Below are positions 1 to 5,737 of a stretch of 9,503 nt of DNA, in pieces. Both the position numbers and the translations under genes were made by a program. How positions within the stretch are numbered: position 1 is the first letter of the stretch; each line of letters starts with the position of its first letter. Source of the stretch: Pseudaestuariivita sp. (GTDB taxonomy: Bacteria > Pseudomonadota > Alphaproteobacteria > Rhodobacterales > Rhodobacteraceae); the NCBI GenBank assembly GCA_020629995.1, contig JAHDCH010000086.1:1-9503 (forward strand). The letters run 5' to 3'. The notes under the pieces were generated by a model. The model was not told where the DNA came from. It did no database searches and worked only from the letters and a program-made list of their open reading frames with translations.

Positions 1-842
1 CGGTGATCGACAAGGCCGCTGACGCGGCGGTGGACGAAGAGCTGGGCCCGGTCGATGATTTCATCCGCCAACTGGCAGACGAGGCGGACCGCGGAGATCC
101 GGCCTGTGCCATGCAGGGCCTGACGGTCTGGGCGCGGGCGGGCGCGCTGGGCGAGCTGCGCTCGGACACATCCAGGCTGACCACGGGGGCAAGGATCGCG
201 GGGGTCGCGCTGGTGGCGCGCAAGCTGCGCGCGGTGCAGCCGGATCACGAAGGCTGGCCCGACATAGAAGTCTGGCTGGATGGGTTGATGGCGCAGCAGC
301 GCCTGTTCTGGGAAGCCGAAGCGCCGCCGGGCGCATCGCGAGGCAACCTGCGGTCGTGGGCGGCGCTGGCGGGCGCGGCGGTGGCCGATCTGACGGGCGA
401 CGAGGTGACAAGAAGCTGGGCGCTGTGGTCGGCCAGCTATGTGGCCTGCACAGCCGGCCCGGATGGCGCATTCCCGCAGGAGATGACGCGCGGCAAGCAC
501 GCGCTGCATTACCAGTTGCACAGCGTCGCGCCGCTGGTTGTGGCGGCGGCGCTGTGGAAGCCGCAGGGGTTTGATCTGCTGAGCCAGTGCGATGGCGCTC
601 TGGAACGGGCAGCAGGCTTTGCGGTTGCCGACCTTGCAGACGGTGCGAGATCGCGGGCAATCACCGGAGAGACGCAGAGCTTTTTCGACGGGTCGCGCAA
701 GCTGGGCGCGTTTCAGCTGGCGTGGATCGAGGCGTATCTGACGCTGCGCCCGGACCCGATGATGGATGCGGCGATCCGCGATATGCGGCCCGTGTCGAAC
801 TCCAAGCTGGGCGGAGTGCAGACCGGGGCCTGGGGGCTCTAG
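1..842 (+). CDS. Alginate lyase family protein (PL5-like), 5' end outside window
   Basis: The visible 279 residues (from a GTG at 3) resemble the C-terminal three quarters of AlgL-type polysaccharide lyase family 5, an alpha/alpha-barrel that cleaves mannuronate-rich alginate by beta-elimination. Recognisable blocks are a Cys-Ala/WARAGAL segment (residues 34-49), GNLRSW (114-119), DGAFPQEMTRGKHALHY (154-170) and a C-terminal RPVSNSKLGG (262-271). Family members are about 370 residues, and by position about 75 residues are missing, so the real start probably lies upstream and the GTG is internal. In the family enzyme A1-III the catalytic residues are N191, H192, R239 and Y246. Here N115, R163 and Y170 match with exact spacing, but the His position is Leu116. 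The protein may therefore be an altered or inactive lyase, or act on another uronate polymer. Family membership is fairly secure; activity is not. Confidence 0.8.
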   Translation, partial: VIDKAADAAVDEELGPVDDFIRQLADEADRGDPACAMQGLTVWARAGALGELRSDTSRLTTGARIAGVALVARKLRAVQPDHEGWPDIEVWLDGLMAQQRLFWEAEAPPGASRGNLRSWAALAGAAVADLTGDEVTRSWALWSASYVACTAGPDGAFPQEMTRGKHALHYQLHSVAPLVVAAALWKPQGFDLLSQCDGALERAAGFAVADLADGARSRAITGETQSFFDGSRKLGAFQLAWIEAYLTLRPDPMMDAAIRDMRPVSNSKLGGVQTGAWGL

Positions 843-911
843 CCCGAGCGATCTGTTTGACAGCGGCGCGGGCTTGGCTTTGTCTGGTACTGGGCAAGGG
901 GGGCGCAGGCG

Positions 912-1673
912 ATGCGGATTTCAGGACAGACGGCTTTGGTGACCGGAGGCGCAAGCGGGCTGGGTGAAGCGACGGCGCGGCATCTGGCGGCGCAGGGCGC
1001 GCGGGTCGGCATTCTGGACTTTGACGGAGACGGAGCGGCACGCGTCGCCAAAGAGATTGGCGGGGCGGCGCAGGCGGTTGACGTGGGCGACGCGGCAGAG
1101 GTCGAGGCGGCGGTGGCGCGCCTGGTGGACGAGGTCGGAGCGCCAAGGATCGCGGTGAATTGCGCAGGCATCGCCCCGGCGGCGAGGATCGTGGGCCGGG
1201 AAGGCAAGCTGTCGACCGAGCTGTTCGAGCGCGTGATCCGGGTGAACCTGATCGGCACGTTCAACGTGATGAGCGTGGCGGCACGCGAGATGGCAGCGCT
1301 GGACCCGCTGGAGGGCGGGGAGCGAGGCGTGATCATCAACACGGCCTCGATCGCCTTTCAGGAGGGTCAGTTCGGTCAGTGCGGCTATGCGGCATCAAAG
1401 GGAGGCGTGGCGTCCATGGCGCTGCCGGCGGCGAGAGAGCTGGCCGGCGTCGGCGTGCGCGTGATGTCGATCGCGCCGGGTCTGTTCCGGACGCCGATGA
1501 TGGAAGCGCTGCCCGAAGAGACGACAGAGGCCATCGTGGCCAATATCGTCGGCCCCAAGCGGCTGGGAGAGCCGAAGGAATACGCGCTGATGGTGCAGCA
1601 GATCGTGGAAAACCCCTATCTGAACGCGGAGACGATCCGGCTGGACGGGGCGGTACGCTTGCCACCGAGGTGA
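912..1673 (+). CDS. SDR family oxidoreductase, 3-hydroxyacyl-CoA dehydrogenase type 2-like
   Basis: A classical short-chain dehydrogenase of 253 residues, the normal length. The Rossmann nucleotide motif TGGASGLG is at 11-18. Asp36 at the end of the second strand favours NAD over NADP. NCAG is at 83-86, and the catalytic Ser146, Tyr159 and Lys163 (YAASK) are all present. The segment from INTASIAFQEGQ (142-153) through SKGGVASMALPAAREL to SIAPGLFRTPMM (186-197) is typical of type 2 3-hydroxyacyl-CoA dehydrogenases (HSD17B10-like), which oxidise 3-hydroxyacyl-CoA and some hydroxy-acid or steroid substrates. The ATG at 912 follows AAGGGGGG (896-903) at 8-nt spacing and places the Rossmann motif at the usual distance from the N terminus. 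It lies 69 nt after the lyase gene and 76 nt before an FAH-family gene, so a role in organic-acid catabolism with its neighbours is plausible. The true substrate is unknown. Confidence 0.9.
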   Translation: MRISGQTALVTGGASGLGEATARHLAAQGARVGILDFDGDGAARVAKEIGGAAQAVDVGDAAEVEAAVARLVDEVGAPRIAVNCAGIAPAARIVGREGKLSTELFERVIRVNLIGTFNVMSVAAREMAALDPLEGGERGVIINTASIAFQEGQFGQCGYAASKGGVASMALPAARELAGVGVRVMSIAPGLFRTPMMEALPEETTEAIVANIVGPKRLGEPKEYALMVQQIVENPYLNAETIRLDGAVRLPPR

Positions 1674-1694
1674 GCGCGGGTGGCGGGCCGGGAT

Positions 1695-1740
1695 GGGGGC
1701 TCTGCCCCCTTGCCCCCCGCCATATTTGCAAAGAGAAGAA
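1695..1740 (+). repeat. Candidate dispersed intergenic repeat with GC hairpin
   Basis: The gap between the SDR and FAH genes holds a 6-bp perfect hairpin (GGGGGC at 1695-1700, loop TCT, GCCCCC at 1704-1709). A second C-run (1712-1718) and an AT-rich tail, CATATTTGCAAAGAGAAGAA (1721-1740), follow and run into the ribosome-binding region of the next gene. From memory, GGGGGCTCTGCCCCC followed by a CATATTTG-purine tail recurs between genes in Rhodobacteraceae genomes. I see only one copy here, so the repeat status is recall, not something the window proves. There is no T-run after the hairpin, so it is not a standard intrinsic terminator. Confidence 0.45.
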
Positions 1741-1749
1741 GCGAAACCG

Positions 1750-2439
1750 ATGAGATACCTGTTTGAGCCGGCGCCCGTGTTTGCCTTGCCTGTGGTGGGG
1801 GAGGGCGCCCTGTATCCGGTGCGGAGGATTTTCTGCGTGGGCCGGAATTATGCCAAGCACGCGGCCGAGATGGGCAACGAGGTGGACCGGGAGGCTCCGT
1901 TCTATTTCACCAAGACGCCGGCCAATGCGGTGCGGAGCGGGGCGGAGCTGGCTTATCCGCCGGGCACGAGCGATTACCATCACGAGATGGAGATGGTGTT
2001 CGCGCTGGGGGCGGAGCTGTTTCGCGCAGAGCGGAAAGAGGCGGAGGCGGCGGTGTTTGGCTATGGCACCGGGCTCGACATGACGCGCAGGGATGTGCAG
2101 GCCGCGGCCAAGGAAAAGCGCAGGCCCTGGGATACCGGAAAGGACGTGGAAGGGGCAGCGGTGCTGTCGGCGCTGACGAAAGGGGCGATGGACCTGAAGG
2201 GGCGGCGCATTCATCTGAGCGTGAACGGAGAGATCAGGCAGGACGCAAGCCTGGACGAGCTGATCCACGACGTGCCGGCGATCCTGGTCCATCTGTCAAC
2301 GCTGTATCATCTTGGGCCGGGTGACATCGTGATGACCGGAACACCGGCGGGTGTCGGTCCGGTGGAGGCGGGAGACACGCTGGAGGGCGGCGTCGAGGGG
2401 CTGGAGCCGGTCAGCCTGACGCTGACGGCGGCAGAGTGA
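1750..2439 (+). CDS. Fumarylacetoacetate hydrolase (FAH) family protein, fumarylpyruvate hydrolase-like
   Basis: A small FAH-fold enzyme of 229 residues. This metal-dependent family cleaves C-C bonds in 2,4-diketo acids (fumarylpyruvate, acylpyruvates, 2,4-diketo-3-deoxy sugar acids) or acts as oxaloacetate decarboxylase or tautomerase. Visible motifs are IFCVGRNYAKHAAEMG (27-42), the divalent-metal acidic set E79-x-E81 (HHEMEM) and D110 (GLDMTRRD), a conserved lysine at K131 (TGKD) and the MTGTPAGVGPV loop (195-205). The length fits the compact YcgM/fumarylpyruvate-hydrolase subgroup rather than eukaryotic FAH of about 420 residues. I chose the ATG at 1750 because homologous sequence begins there; the open frame extends upstream to 1693 but only into the GC hairpin region. 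The upstream AGAAGAAG is a weak ribosome-binding site. Pairing with the upstream SDR suggests an oxidise-then-hydrolyse pathway, which is inference. Confidence 0.88.
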   Translation: MRYLFEPAPVFALPVVGEGALYPVRRIFCVGRNYAKHAAEMGNEVDREAPFYFTKTPANAVRSGAELAYPPGTSDYHHEMEMVFALGAELFRAERKEAEAAVFGYGTGLDMTRRDVQAAAKEKRRPWDTGKDVEGAAVLSALTKGAMDLKGRRIHLSVNGEIRQDASLDELIHDVPAILVHLSTLYHLGPGDIVMTGTPAGVGPVEAGDTLEGGVEGLEPVSLTLTAAE

Positions 2440-2440
2440 C

Positions 2441-2519
2441 CAAGATCAGCCGTTGCGCGAGGGGTTCGGCAGTTACAAACTGACCGGGTAGCATGGACGA
2501 ATCGCGCAGGGTGATCTTG
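2441..2519 (+). promoter_or_regulatory. Nested inverted repeats upstream of TRAP binding-protein gene
   Basis: The 106-nt gap before the binding-protein gene contains three concentric dyads. The outermost is CAAGATCA (2441-2448) with TGATCTTG (2512-2519), 8 bp. Inside it TGCGCGA (2454-2460) pairs with TCGCGCA (2502-2508), 7 bp. In the centre CAGTT-ACA-AACTG (2470-2482) extends to CGG/CCG through a single bulged A (2467-2486). All arms are perfect. Such a structure could be a folded leader RNA, a transcription-end structure for the FAH gene, or a regulator site: the central TTACAAACTGACCGGGTA looks operator-like, though its dyad is imperfect. No convincing -35/-10 pair could be picked out. Confidence 0.5.
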
Positions 2520-2545
2520 CCCGAAGCGCAAACAGGGAGAGAGAC

Positions 2546-3571
2546 ATGATCAACCGACGCAAGCTGATCGGCGCGGCAGCGCTGGCGCTGGGTCTGGCCG
2601 GGGGTGCGGCACAGGCACAGGACTATGAGTTCAACCTGCACGGCTTTTTGCCGGCGCCCGCGCTGATCCCGGCGCAGATCATCGATCCGTGGATCGAAGA
2701 GGTGGGCAAGGCGACCGAGGGTCAGGTCAAGATCAATCACTACTATGCCATGCAGCTGGGTGGTGCCCCGCCGCAGCTGATGGATCAGGCGATTGACGGC
2801 ATCGTGGACCTGAGCTGGACGGTGATCGGCTATACGCCCGGCCGCTTCCCGTCGACCGAGGTGTTCGAGCTGCCGTTCATGGTGAGCGACGCGGGCGCGG
2901 CGAGCTCGGCCTACTGGAAGATGATGGTCGAGCACATGGAGGACAGCGAGTTCAAGGACGTCAAGGTCCTGGGCACCTGGGTCCACGGGCCGGGCGTGAT
3001 CCACGCCAACAAGAAGATCGAGGCGCCGAGCGACCTGGAAGGCATGAAGGTGCGCGGGCCGTCGCGGCAGATCAACGCGCTGCTGAAACAGCTGGGCGCA
3101 ACGCCGGTCGGCATGCCGGTGCCGGCGGTGCCGGAAGCGCTGTCGAAAGGTGTGATCGACGGGACAGTGATCCCGTGGGAGGTGACCGGAGCACTGAAGA
3201 CATCGGAGCTGGTGGACAACCACACGGAGTTCGAGGGCGATTATTTCTACACGGTGACCTTCGCGCTGGTGATGAACCGCCAGAGCTGGGATCAGCTGTC
3301 GCCCGAGCTGCAGACGGCCATCGAAGGCGTGTCGGGCGAGGCGTTCTCGGTCGCGGCGGCCAATGCGATGGTGGGCGGCGACGCGGCCTCGCGCGCGAAC
3401 ACCGAAAAGCTGGGCAACAGCATCGTGACGGTCAGCGACACGAGCGCATGGCGCGAAGCCTCGGAACCGCTGTATGACGCGTGGATCGCCGAGATGAGCG
3501 AGCGGGGTCTGGACGGTCAAGCGCTGATCGATCAGGCCAAGGCGCTGATGGCCGAGCACGGCGGAAGCTGA
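2546..3571 (+). CDS. TRAP transporter substrate-binding protein, DctP family
   Basis: The periplasmic solute-binding subunit of a tripartite ATP-independent periplasmic transporter, 341 residues. It begins with a signal peptide: NRRK, a hydrophobic stretch (residues 8-20) and a likely cleavage site AQA|QD after Ala24. The mature protein has the DctP fold pattern, including the GMKVRGPSR block (166-174). Arg170 is the best candidate for the conserved arginine that salt-bridges the substrate carboxylate. GATPVGMPVPAVPEALSKGVIDG and a following PWEV segment shape the binding cleft. The ATG is preceded by AGGGAGA (2534-2540) with 5-nt spacing. The ligand is probably an organic anion; the neighbouring SDR and FAH genes hint at a keto- or hydroxy-acid, but specificity cannot be read from this sequence. 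The gene is separated from the membrane subunits by a strong hairpin, consistent with a need for excess binding protein. Confidence 0.93.
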   Translation: MINRRKLIGAAALALGLAGGAAQAQDYEFNLHGFLPAPALIPAQIIDPWIEEVGKATEGQVKINHYYAMQLGGAPPQLMDQAIDGIVDLSWTVIGYTPGRFPSTEVFELPFMVSDAGAASSAYWKMMVEHMEDSEFKDVKVLGTWVHGPGVIHANKKIEAPSDLEGMKVRGPSRQINALLKQLGATPVGMPVPAVPEALSKGVIDGTVIPWEVTGALKTSELVDNHTEFEGDYFYTVTFALVMNRQSWDQLSPELQTAIEGVSGEAFSVAAANAMVGGDAASRANTEKLGNSIVTVSDTSAWREASEPLYDAWIAEMSERGLDGQALIDQAKALMAEHGGS

Positions 3572-3590
3572 GCCAAGGCAGGCACAACGG

Positions 3591-3622
3591 ACGCGCGGGC
3601 GGGGGAAACCTGGCCCGCGCGT
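3591..3622 (+). other. GC-rich intercistronic hairpin between TRAP binding protein and membrane genes
   Basis: ACGCGCGGGC (3591-3600) is perfectly complementary to GCCCGCGCGT (3613-3622), giving a 10-bp stem with a 12-nt loop. It lies in the 74-nt gap between the binding-protein stop and the DctQ-type start. No T-run follows, so a Rho-independent terminator is unlikely. A 3' stabilising or attenuating structure that yields more binding-protein mRNA than membrane-subunit mRNA is a reasonable reading for a TRAP operon, but it is inference. Confidence 0.65.
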
Positions 3623-3645
3623 TGCCATGAAGGGGGCAGGGAACC

Positions 3646-4206
3646 ATGCACAGGGTGATGCTGGGGCTGGCGCAGGGGATGGCCATTCTGGGCGGTCTGG
3701 CGTTGACGACGATCATTGTCATAGTGTGCCTGTCGATCCTGGGGCGCGAGGCGAATGGCCTGCTGCACGCGATTGGCACGGGCTGGGCCGAGACGATGCT
3801 GGGATGGGGCATCGGCCCGATCAACGGCGATTTCGAGCTGGTGGAATCCGGAGTGGCCTTTGCGATCTTTGCCTTTTTGCCGCTGTGTCAGATCACGGGC
3901 GCGCATGCGACGGTGGATATCTTTACCTCGAAGCTGCCCAAGCCGGTGCTGAGGGTGCTGAAGGCGGTGATCGAAGTGGTCTTTGCCGCGGTTCTGATCG
4001 TGATCGCGTGGCGGCTGTGGGACGGGATGCTGTCCAAGAAGCAGTACGGCGAGACGACGTTCCTGATCCAGTTTCCCATATGGTGGGCGTATGCGGCCTC
4101 GCTGGTGGGGGCCTGTGTGGCAGCGCTGGTGGGCACCTATATGGCCGGAGTGCGTATGGCTGAGGCTGCCACCGGGCGGGACATCGTGCCGGAGGACGGG
4201 GCATGA
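3646..4206 (+). CDS. TRAP transporter small permease subunit, DctQ family
   Basis: The small integral membrane subunit of the TRAP transporter, 186 residues. It has four predicted transmembrane helices at about 10-33, 64-86, 100-124 and 145-168, the standard DctQ topology. The segment GDFELVESGVAFAIFAFLPL through QITGAHATVDIFTSKLP (61-98) is characteristic of the family. DctQ forms the membrane module with the large DctM subunit, which moves substrate with a sodium gradient. The ATG at 3646 follows AGGGA (3638-3642) at 3-nt spacing; the more distant GGGGG run (3632-3636) could also serve. An upstream ATG at 3627 is in another frame. The stop overlaps the next start (ATGA at 4203-4206), so translation with the large permease is probably coupled. 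Confidence 0.93.
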   Translation: MHRVMLGLAQGMAILGGLALTTIIVIVCLSILGREANGLLHAIGTGWAETMLGWGIGPINGDFELVESGVAFAIFAFLPLCQITGAHATVDIFTSKLPKPVLRVLKAVIEVVFAAVLIVIAWRLWDGMLSKKQYGETTFLIQFPIWWAYAASLVGACVAALVGTYMAGVRMAEAATGRDIVPEDGA

Positions 4207-5513
4207 GCAATCTTGAGATCGGGATGGCGTCGTTCCCGGCGCTGCTGGCGCTGATTTTCCTGCGCGTGCCGATTGGGCTGGCGATGTTTCTGACCGGGCT
4301 GGTCGGGCTGTATCTGGTCACGGGGAACATCAACCTGCCGCTGAACCGGCTGAAGAGCGAGACGTTCACGACCTTTTCCAGCTATTCGCTGAGCATCGTG
4401 CCGATTTTCCTGCTGATGGGGCATTTTGCGACGCTGGGGGGGATGTCTCAGGCGCTGTTTCGGGCCGCGGAGGGGTTTCTGGGCCACCGCAAGGGCGGGG
4501 TGGCGATGGCGAGCATCGGGGCCTGCGCGGGGTTTGGGGCGATTTGCGGATCGTCGCTGGCCACGGCGGCCACGATGAGCCGGGTCGCGCTGCCCGAGCT
4601 CAAGCGCTACGGCTATGACGGGGGCTTTTCGACGGCGACGCTGGCGGCGGGGGGCACGCTGGGCATTCTGATCCCGCCGTCCGTGGTGCTGGTGATCTAT
4701 GCGATCCTGACCGAGCAGAACATAGCCAAGCTGTTTCTGGCGGCGTTCATCCCCGGCATTCTGGCGGCGATCGGCTATGTGATCGCGATTTCGATTTATG
4801 TGCGGGTGAACCCCGGAGCGGCGGGCACGAGGCCGGCGATCCCGATGGGGGAGCGGTTTGCGAGGCTTTTGGCGGTGTGGCCGGTGCTGCTGGTGTTCGG
4901 GCTGGTGGTGGGCGGCATCTATGCGGGCTGGTTCACGCCGACCGAAGGCGCGGCGGTGGGCGCGGCGGGCACGGGGCTGATTGCGCTGGCCAATGGCGGG
5001 CTGAACTGGCGCACGCTGCTGGAAAGCTTTTCAGTGACGGCCAAGAGCACGGCGATGATCTTTTTCATCATCCTGGGCGCGGCGTTCTACAACGGGTTTC
5101 TGGCGCTGACGCGGGTGCCGCAGGAGCTGTCGTCGTTCGTGGTGGATCAGGGGTTCAGCCCATGGGTGGTGCTGGCGCTGATCCTGCTGTTCTACCTTGT
5201 GCTGGGGTGCCTGATGGACAGCCTGTCGATGATCCTGCTGACCATTCCGATCTTCTTTCCGGTGGTGCAGGGGCTCGAGTTCGGGATGACGCCCGAAGAG
5301 GTGGCGATCTGGTTCGGGATCCTGGTGCTGATTGTCGTGGAGGTGGGGCTGATAACCCCGCCGGTGGGCATGAACCTGTTCGTGATCAACGCGATGGACA
5401 AGACCACGCCGATGACGGCGACCTACCGCGCGGTGCTGTACTATGTGGGCAGCGATCTGGTGCGGGTGGTGATCCTGGCGGCCTTTCCGGCGATCACGCT
5501 GTTCCTGCTGTAG
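4203..5513 (+). CDS. TRAP transporter large permease subunit, DctM family
   Basis: The large permease of the TRAP transporter, 436 residues, the usual length, with about a dozen hydrophobic helices across the whole protein. It belongs to the ion-transporter superfamily and carries the substrate pathway and sodium sites. Diagnostic segments are GFGAICGSSLATAATMS (110-126), GGTLGILIPPS (150-160) and, in the second half, EVGLITPPVGMNLF (380-393); the two PP-containing segments reflect the internal two-fold repeat. The start overlaps the DctQ-type stop by 4 nt. The stop codon (TAG, 5511-5513) lies inside the left arm of a repeat-like hairpin. It is the last gene of the transport block; the next gene has its own riboswitch and probably its own promoter. 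Confidence 0.95.
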   Translation: MSNLEIGMASFPALLALIFLRVPIGLAMFLTGLVGLYLVTGNINLPLNRLKSETFTTFSSYSLSIVPIFLLMGHFATLGGMSQALFRAAEGFLGHRKGGVAMASIGACAGFGAICGSSLATAATMSRVALPELKRYGYDGGFSTATLAAGGTLGILIPPSVVLVIYAILTEQNIAKLFLAAFIPGILAAIGYVIAISIYVRVNPGAAGTRPAIPMGERFARLLAVWPVLLVFGLVVGGIYAGWFTPTEGAAVGAAGTGLIALANGGLNWRTLLESFSVTAKSTAMIFFIILGAAFYNGFLALTRVPQELSSFVVDQGFSPWVVLALILLFYLVLGCLMDSLSMILLTIPIFFPVVQGLEFGMTPEEVAIWFGILVLIVVEVGLITPPVGMNLFVINAMDKTTPMTATYRAVLYYVGSDLVRVVILAAFPAITLFLL

Positions 5514-5541
5514 GGCAGATGGGTGGAACCACCCATCCTAC
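5510..5541 (+). repeat. REP-like palindrome overlapping the permease stop codon
   Basis: GTAGG (5510-5514) pairs with CCTAC (5537-5541), and ATGGGTGG (5519-5526) pairs with CCACCCAT (5529-5536). The only interruption is a 4-nt bulge, GCAG (5515-5518). That makes a 13-bp stem around a very tight AA turn. GTAGG-rTGGGTGG palindromes of this kind are, from memory, widely dispersed between genes in proteobacteria. A second small hairpin, GGCGG/CCGCC (5549-5553/5558-5562), follows. No T-run is present, so if it ends transcription it does not do so by the classic intrinsic mechanism; protection of the transporter mRNA 3' end is another possibility. Confidence 0.55.
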
Positions 5542-5554
5542 GCAGCCGGGCGGG

Positions 5555-5583
5555 TTGCCGCCGGGGTAGCGATGGCCTATGTG
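5555..5583 (+). promoter_or_regulatory. Candidate promoter of the thiamine operon
   Basis: A -35-like TTGCCG (5555-5560) and a -10-like TATGTG (5578-5583) are separated by exactly 17 nt. The -35 matches 4 of 6 consensus positions and the -10 matches 3 of 6. The predicted start, about 6-7 nt downstream, falls at 5589-5590, the first bases of the riboswitch P1 helix. That coincidence is the main support; the hexamers alone are weak. Confidence 0.42.
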
Positions 5584-5588
5584 TGGCG

Positions 5589-5678
5589 TATCCGTCGGGG
5601 GGCCCATGTGCAGGGCTGAGAGGCAAGATGCCGACCCGTCGAACCTGATCCGGGCAATGCCGGCGTAGGGAACGGATA
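5589..5678 (+). promoter_or_regulatory. TPP riboswitch (THI element)
   Basis: A thiamine-pyrophosphate-sensing aptamer in the leader of the thi operon. The closing helix P1 is a perfect 7-bp pair of TATCCGT (5589-5595) with ACGGATA (5672-5678). Conserved THI-box segments are CTGAGA (5616-5621), which with its surroundings binds the pyrimidine of TPP; GAACCTGATCC (5641-5651); and CCGGCGTAGGGA (5660-5671), part of the pyrophosphate-binding arm. P3 (GGGCTGAGA...GACCC) is of normal size. It lies 59 nt upstream of thiD, the first gene of a six-gene thiamine operon, so it should repress the operon when TPP is plentiful. No terminator with a T-run follows, which points to control at translation initiation. 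Confidence 0.97.
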
Positions 5679-5693
5679 TGTGGCAAGGTCCAC

Positions 5694-5737
5694 GCCCGCT
5701 CCCCGTCTGCCAGCCTGCATGACCAAAGGAGCACGGC
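5694..5737 (+). promoter_or_regulatory. Predicted ribosome-binding-site sequestering helix of the riboswitch
   Basis: The thiD Shine-Dalgarno sequence AAAGGAG (5725-5731) lies inside a segment that can be paired up: GCTCC (5698-5702) with GGAGC (5728-5732), and GCC (5694-5696) with GGC (5735-5737). This gives 8 bp with a 1x2 internal loop ending directly at the ATG (5738). A competing pairing is available: CC-ACGCC (5690-5696) with GGCGT-A-GG (5662-5669) in the aptamer, with one bulged A. TPP binding would lock the aptamer segment, free 5690-5696 and allow the site to be hidden. These pairings were drawn by eye and not energy-tested. Confidence 0.55.

Noticed and set aside
857..891. Perfect -35 hexamer TTGACA (857-862) upstream of the SDR gene
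   Set aside because: No acceptable -10 hexamer lies at 16-18 nt (TTGTCT at 880 matches poorly), so a promoter call is not supported.
1693..1749. N-terminal extension of the FAH protein from an ATG at 1693
   Set aside because: It would translate the GC hairpin repeat into sequence with no family resemblance; FAH homology begins at the ATG at 1750.
2411..3628. Long minus-strand open frame (405 codons) antisense to the TRAP binding-protein gene
   Set aside because: Its translation is Arg/His/Leu-rich low-information sequence typical of the antisense of a GC-rich gene, and the + strand carries a clear DctP protein with a signal peptide.
3627..3645. ATG at 3627 as the DctQ-type start
   Set aside because: It is in a different frame and leads to a Gly/Arg-rich shadow; the membrane protein begins at 3646.
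5519..5562. Intrinsic terminator after the TRAP permease gene
   Set aside because: Stable stems exist but no T-run follows either one, so only a repeat/hairpin is annotated.
5719..5737. ATG at 5719 upstream of thiD as an alternative start or leader peptide
   Set aside because: It is out of frame with thiD (19 nt upstream), has no good ribosome-binding site, and runs into a shadow frame.
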